DNA of 20,132 nt, taken from positions 1 to 20,132 of the forward strand of contig DATGLW010000112.1 in assembly GCA_035293965.1 (NCBI GenBank), given 5' to 3'. The stretch is from DATGLW01 sp035293965 (GTDB lineage: Bacteria; Actinomycetota; Acidimicrobiia; Acidimicrobiales; RAAP-2). Positions 19,856-20,132 of the stretch are shown here, piece by piece. Position 1 is the first letter of the stretch. The number at the start of each line of letters is the position of its first letter. The notes under the pieces are model-generated. The model was not told where the DNA came from. It was given only the letters and a program-made list of their open reading frames with translations, and did no database searches. Position numbers and translations under genes: made by a program.

Positions 19856-20132
19856 GTGGGTGAGCTACGCGACGCCGCGTTCGCCGGCATCTACATGACC
19901 GAGCAGGGAGACCTGAGCCACCGCTCGAGCCCCGAGGTCTTCTGGGAGTGCGTGAAGGGAGCGCTCGACGACGCGGGGTTGTCGCTGGCCGACGTCGACG
20001 GCCTCATCGGGGCGGCGCCCGAGGGTGTCGGGATCAGGGGCGTCCTCCCGGGTGGGGCGATGGCCGACCTCCTCGGCCACCCCCTGCGCTTCCACGCCAC
20101 CACGGCCATCGGGGCCTCGAGCCTGTCAGCGG
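19856..20132 (+). CDS. Thiolase-like / lipid-transfer (SCP-x type) protein, 5' part only
   Basis: The frame is open from GTG 19856 to the end of the window (92 codons, incomplete). The start reads GELRDAAFAGIYMTEQGDLSHRSS, followed by GALDDAGLSLADVDGLIGAAPEGVG, where thiolase-fold proteins have the DAGL...DVDG element, and ATTAIGASSLSA at the end, which precedes the expected active-site cysteine region. This pattern fits the actinobacterial acetyl-CoA acetyltransferase-like proteins that pair with a DUF35/OB-fold partner and act in steroid or acyl-CoA chain cleavage (retro-aldol or thiolysis). The catalytic residues lie beyond the window, so the activity is not proven. Confidence 0.72.
   Translation, partial: MGELRDAAFAGIYMTEQGDLSHRSSPEVFWECVKGALDDAGLSLADVDGLIGAAPEGVGIRGVLPGGAMADLLGHPLRFHATTAIGASSLSA

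Overview
The window is a very GC-rich bacterial chromosome segment with actinobacterial character. It shows GTG/ATG starts, several leaderless genes with a TANNNT box 6-9 bases before the start codon, a mycofactocin locus, and a dense set of CoA-thioester enzymes. An acidimicrobial or related actinobacterium is my best guess, but no 16S or marker gene is present to settle it.

Region 1 (1-5110) is a mycofactocin (redox-cofactor RiPP) locus. The precursor gene mftA (ends in the IDGMCGVY core) and a single fused mftB-mftC gene run leftward. The glycosyltransferase gene mftF and the FMN dehydrogenase gene mftD run rightward from the same intergenic region, which carries a nine-unit GC-rich tandem repeat. 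The peptidase gene mftE, the oxidoreductase gene mftG and the regulator gene mftR are not in the window.

Region 2 (5099-14436) is acyl-CoA and lipid metabolism: an AMP-forming acyl-CoA synthetase, a crotonase with an N-terminal extension that ends inside a tandem repeat, an operon of two hot-dog (MaoC-type) dehydratase subunits plus a metallo-beta-lactamase-fold hydrolase, a tiny HAD-like protein, an acyl-CoA dehydrogenase, a VOC-fold protein, an aldo/keto reductase and a second crotonase that lacks both catalytic glutamates. Steroid, branched-acid or other acyl-CoA degradation is plausible, and mycofactocin-dependent alcohol oxidation could feed it, but no substrate can be named.

Region 3 (14640-15490) is a small, visibly more AT-containing islet. 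It has a 67-aa orphan protein followed by a DUF2335-type membrane protein, preceded by a dyad that could be an operator.

Region 4 (15580-20132) holds a conserved-looking 140-aa hypothetical overlapping a metallophosphoesterase, an ACT-domain malic enzyme, a 347-bp repeat-bearing gap, the small (2Fe-2S) and medium (FAD) subunits of a CO-dehydrogenase/xanthine-oxidase-type molybdenum hydroxylase without an adjacent large subunit, and the 5' part of a thiolase-like gene running off the end.

The main oddities are the MftB-MftC fusion, the set of locus-private tandem repeats at gene boundaries (one of them truncating a crotonase), and the recurring leaderless promoter architecture. No RNA genes, insertion sequences or CRISPR arrays were seen.
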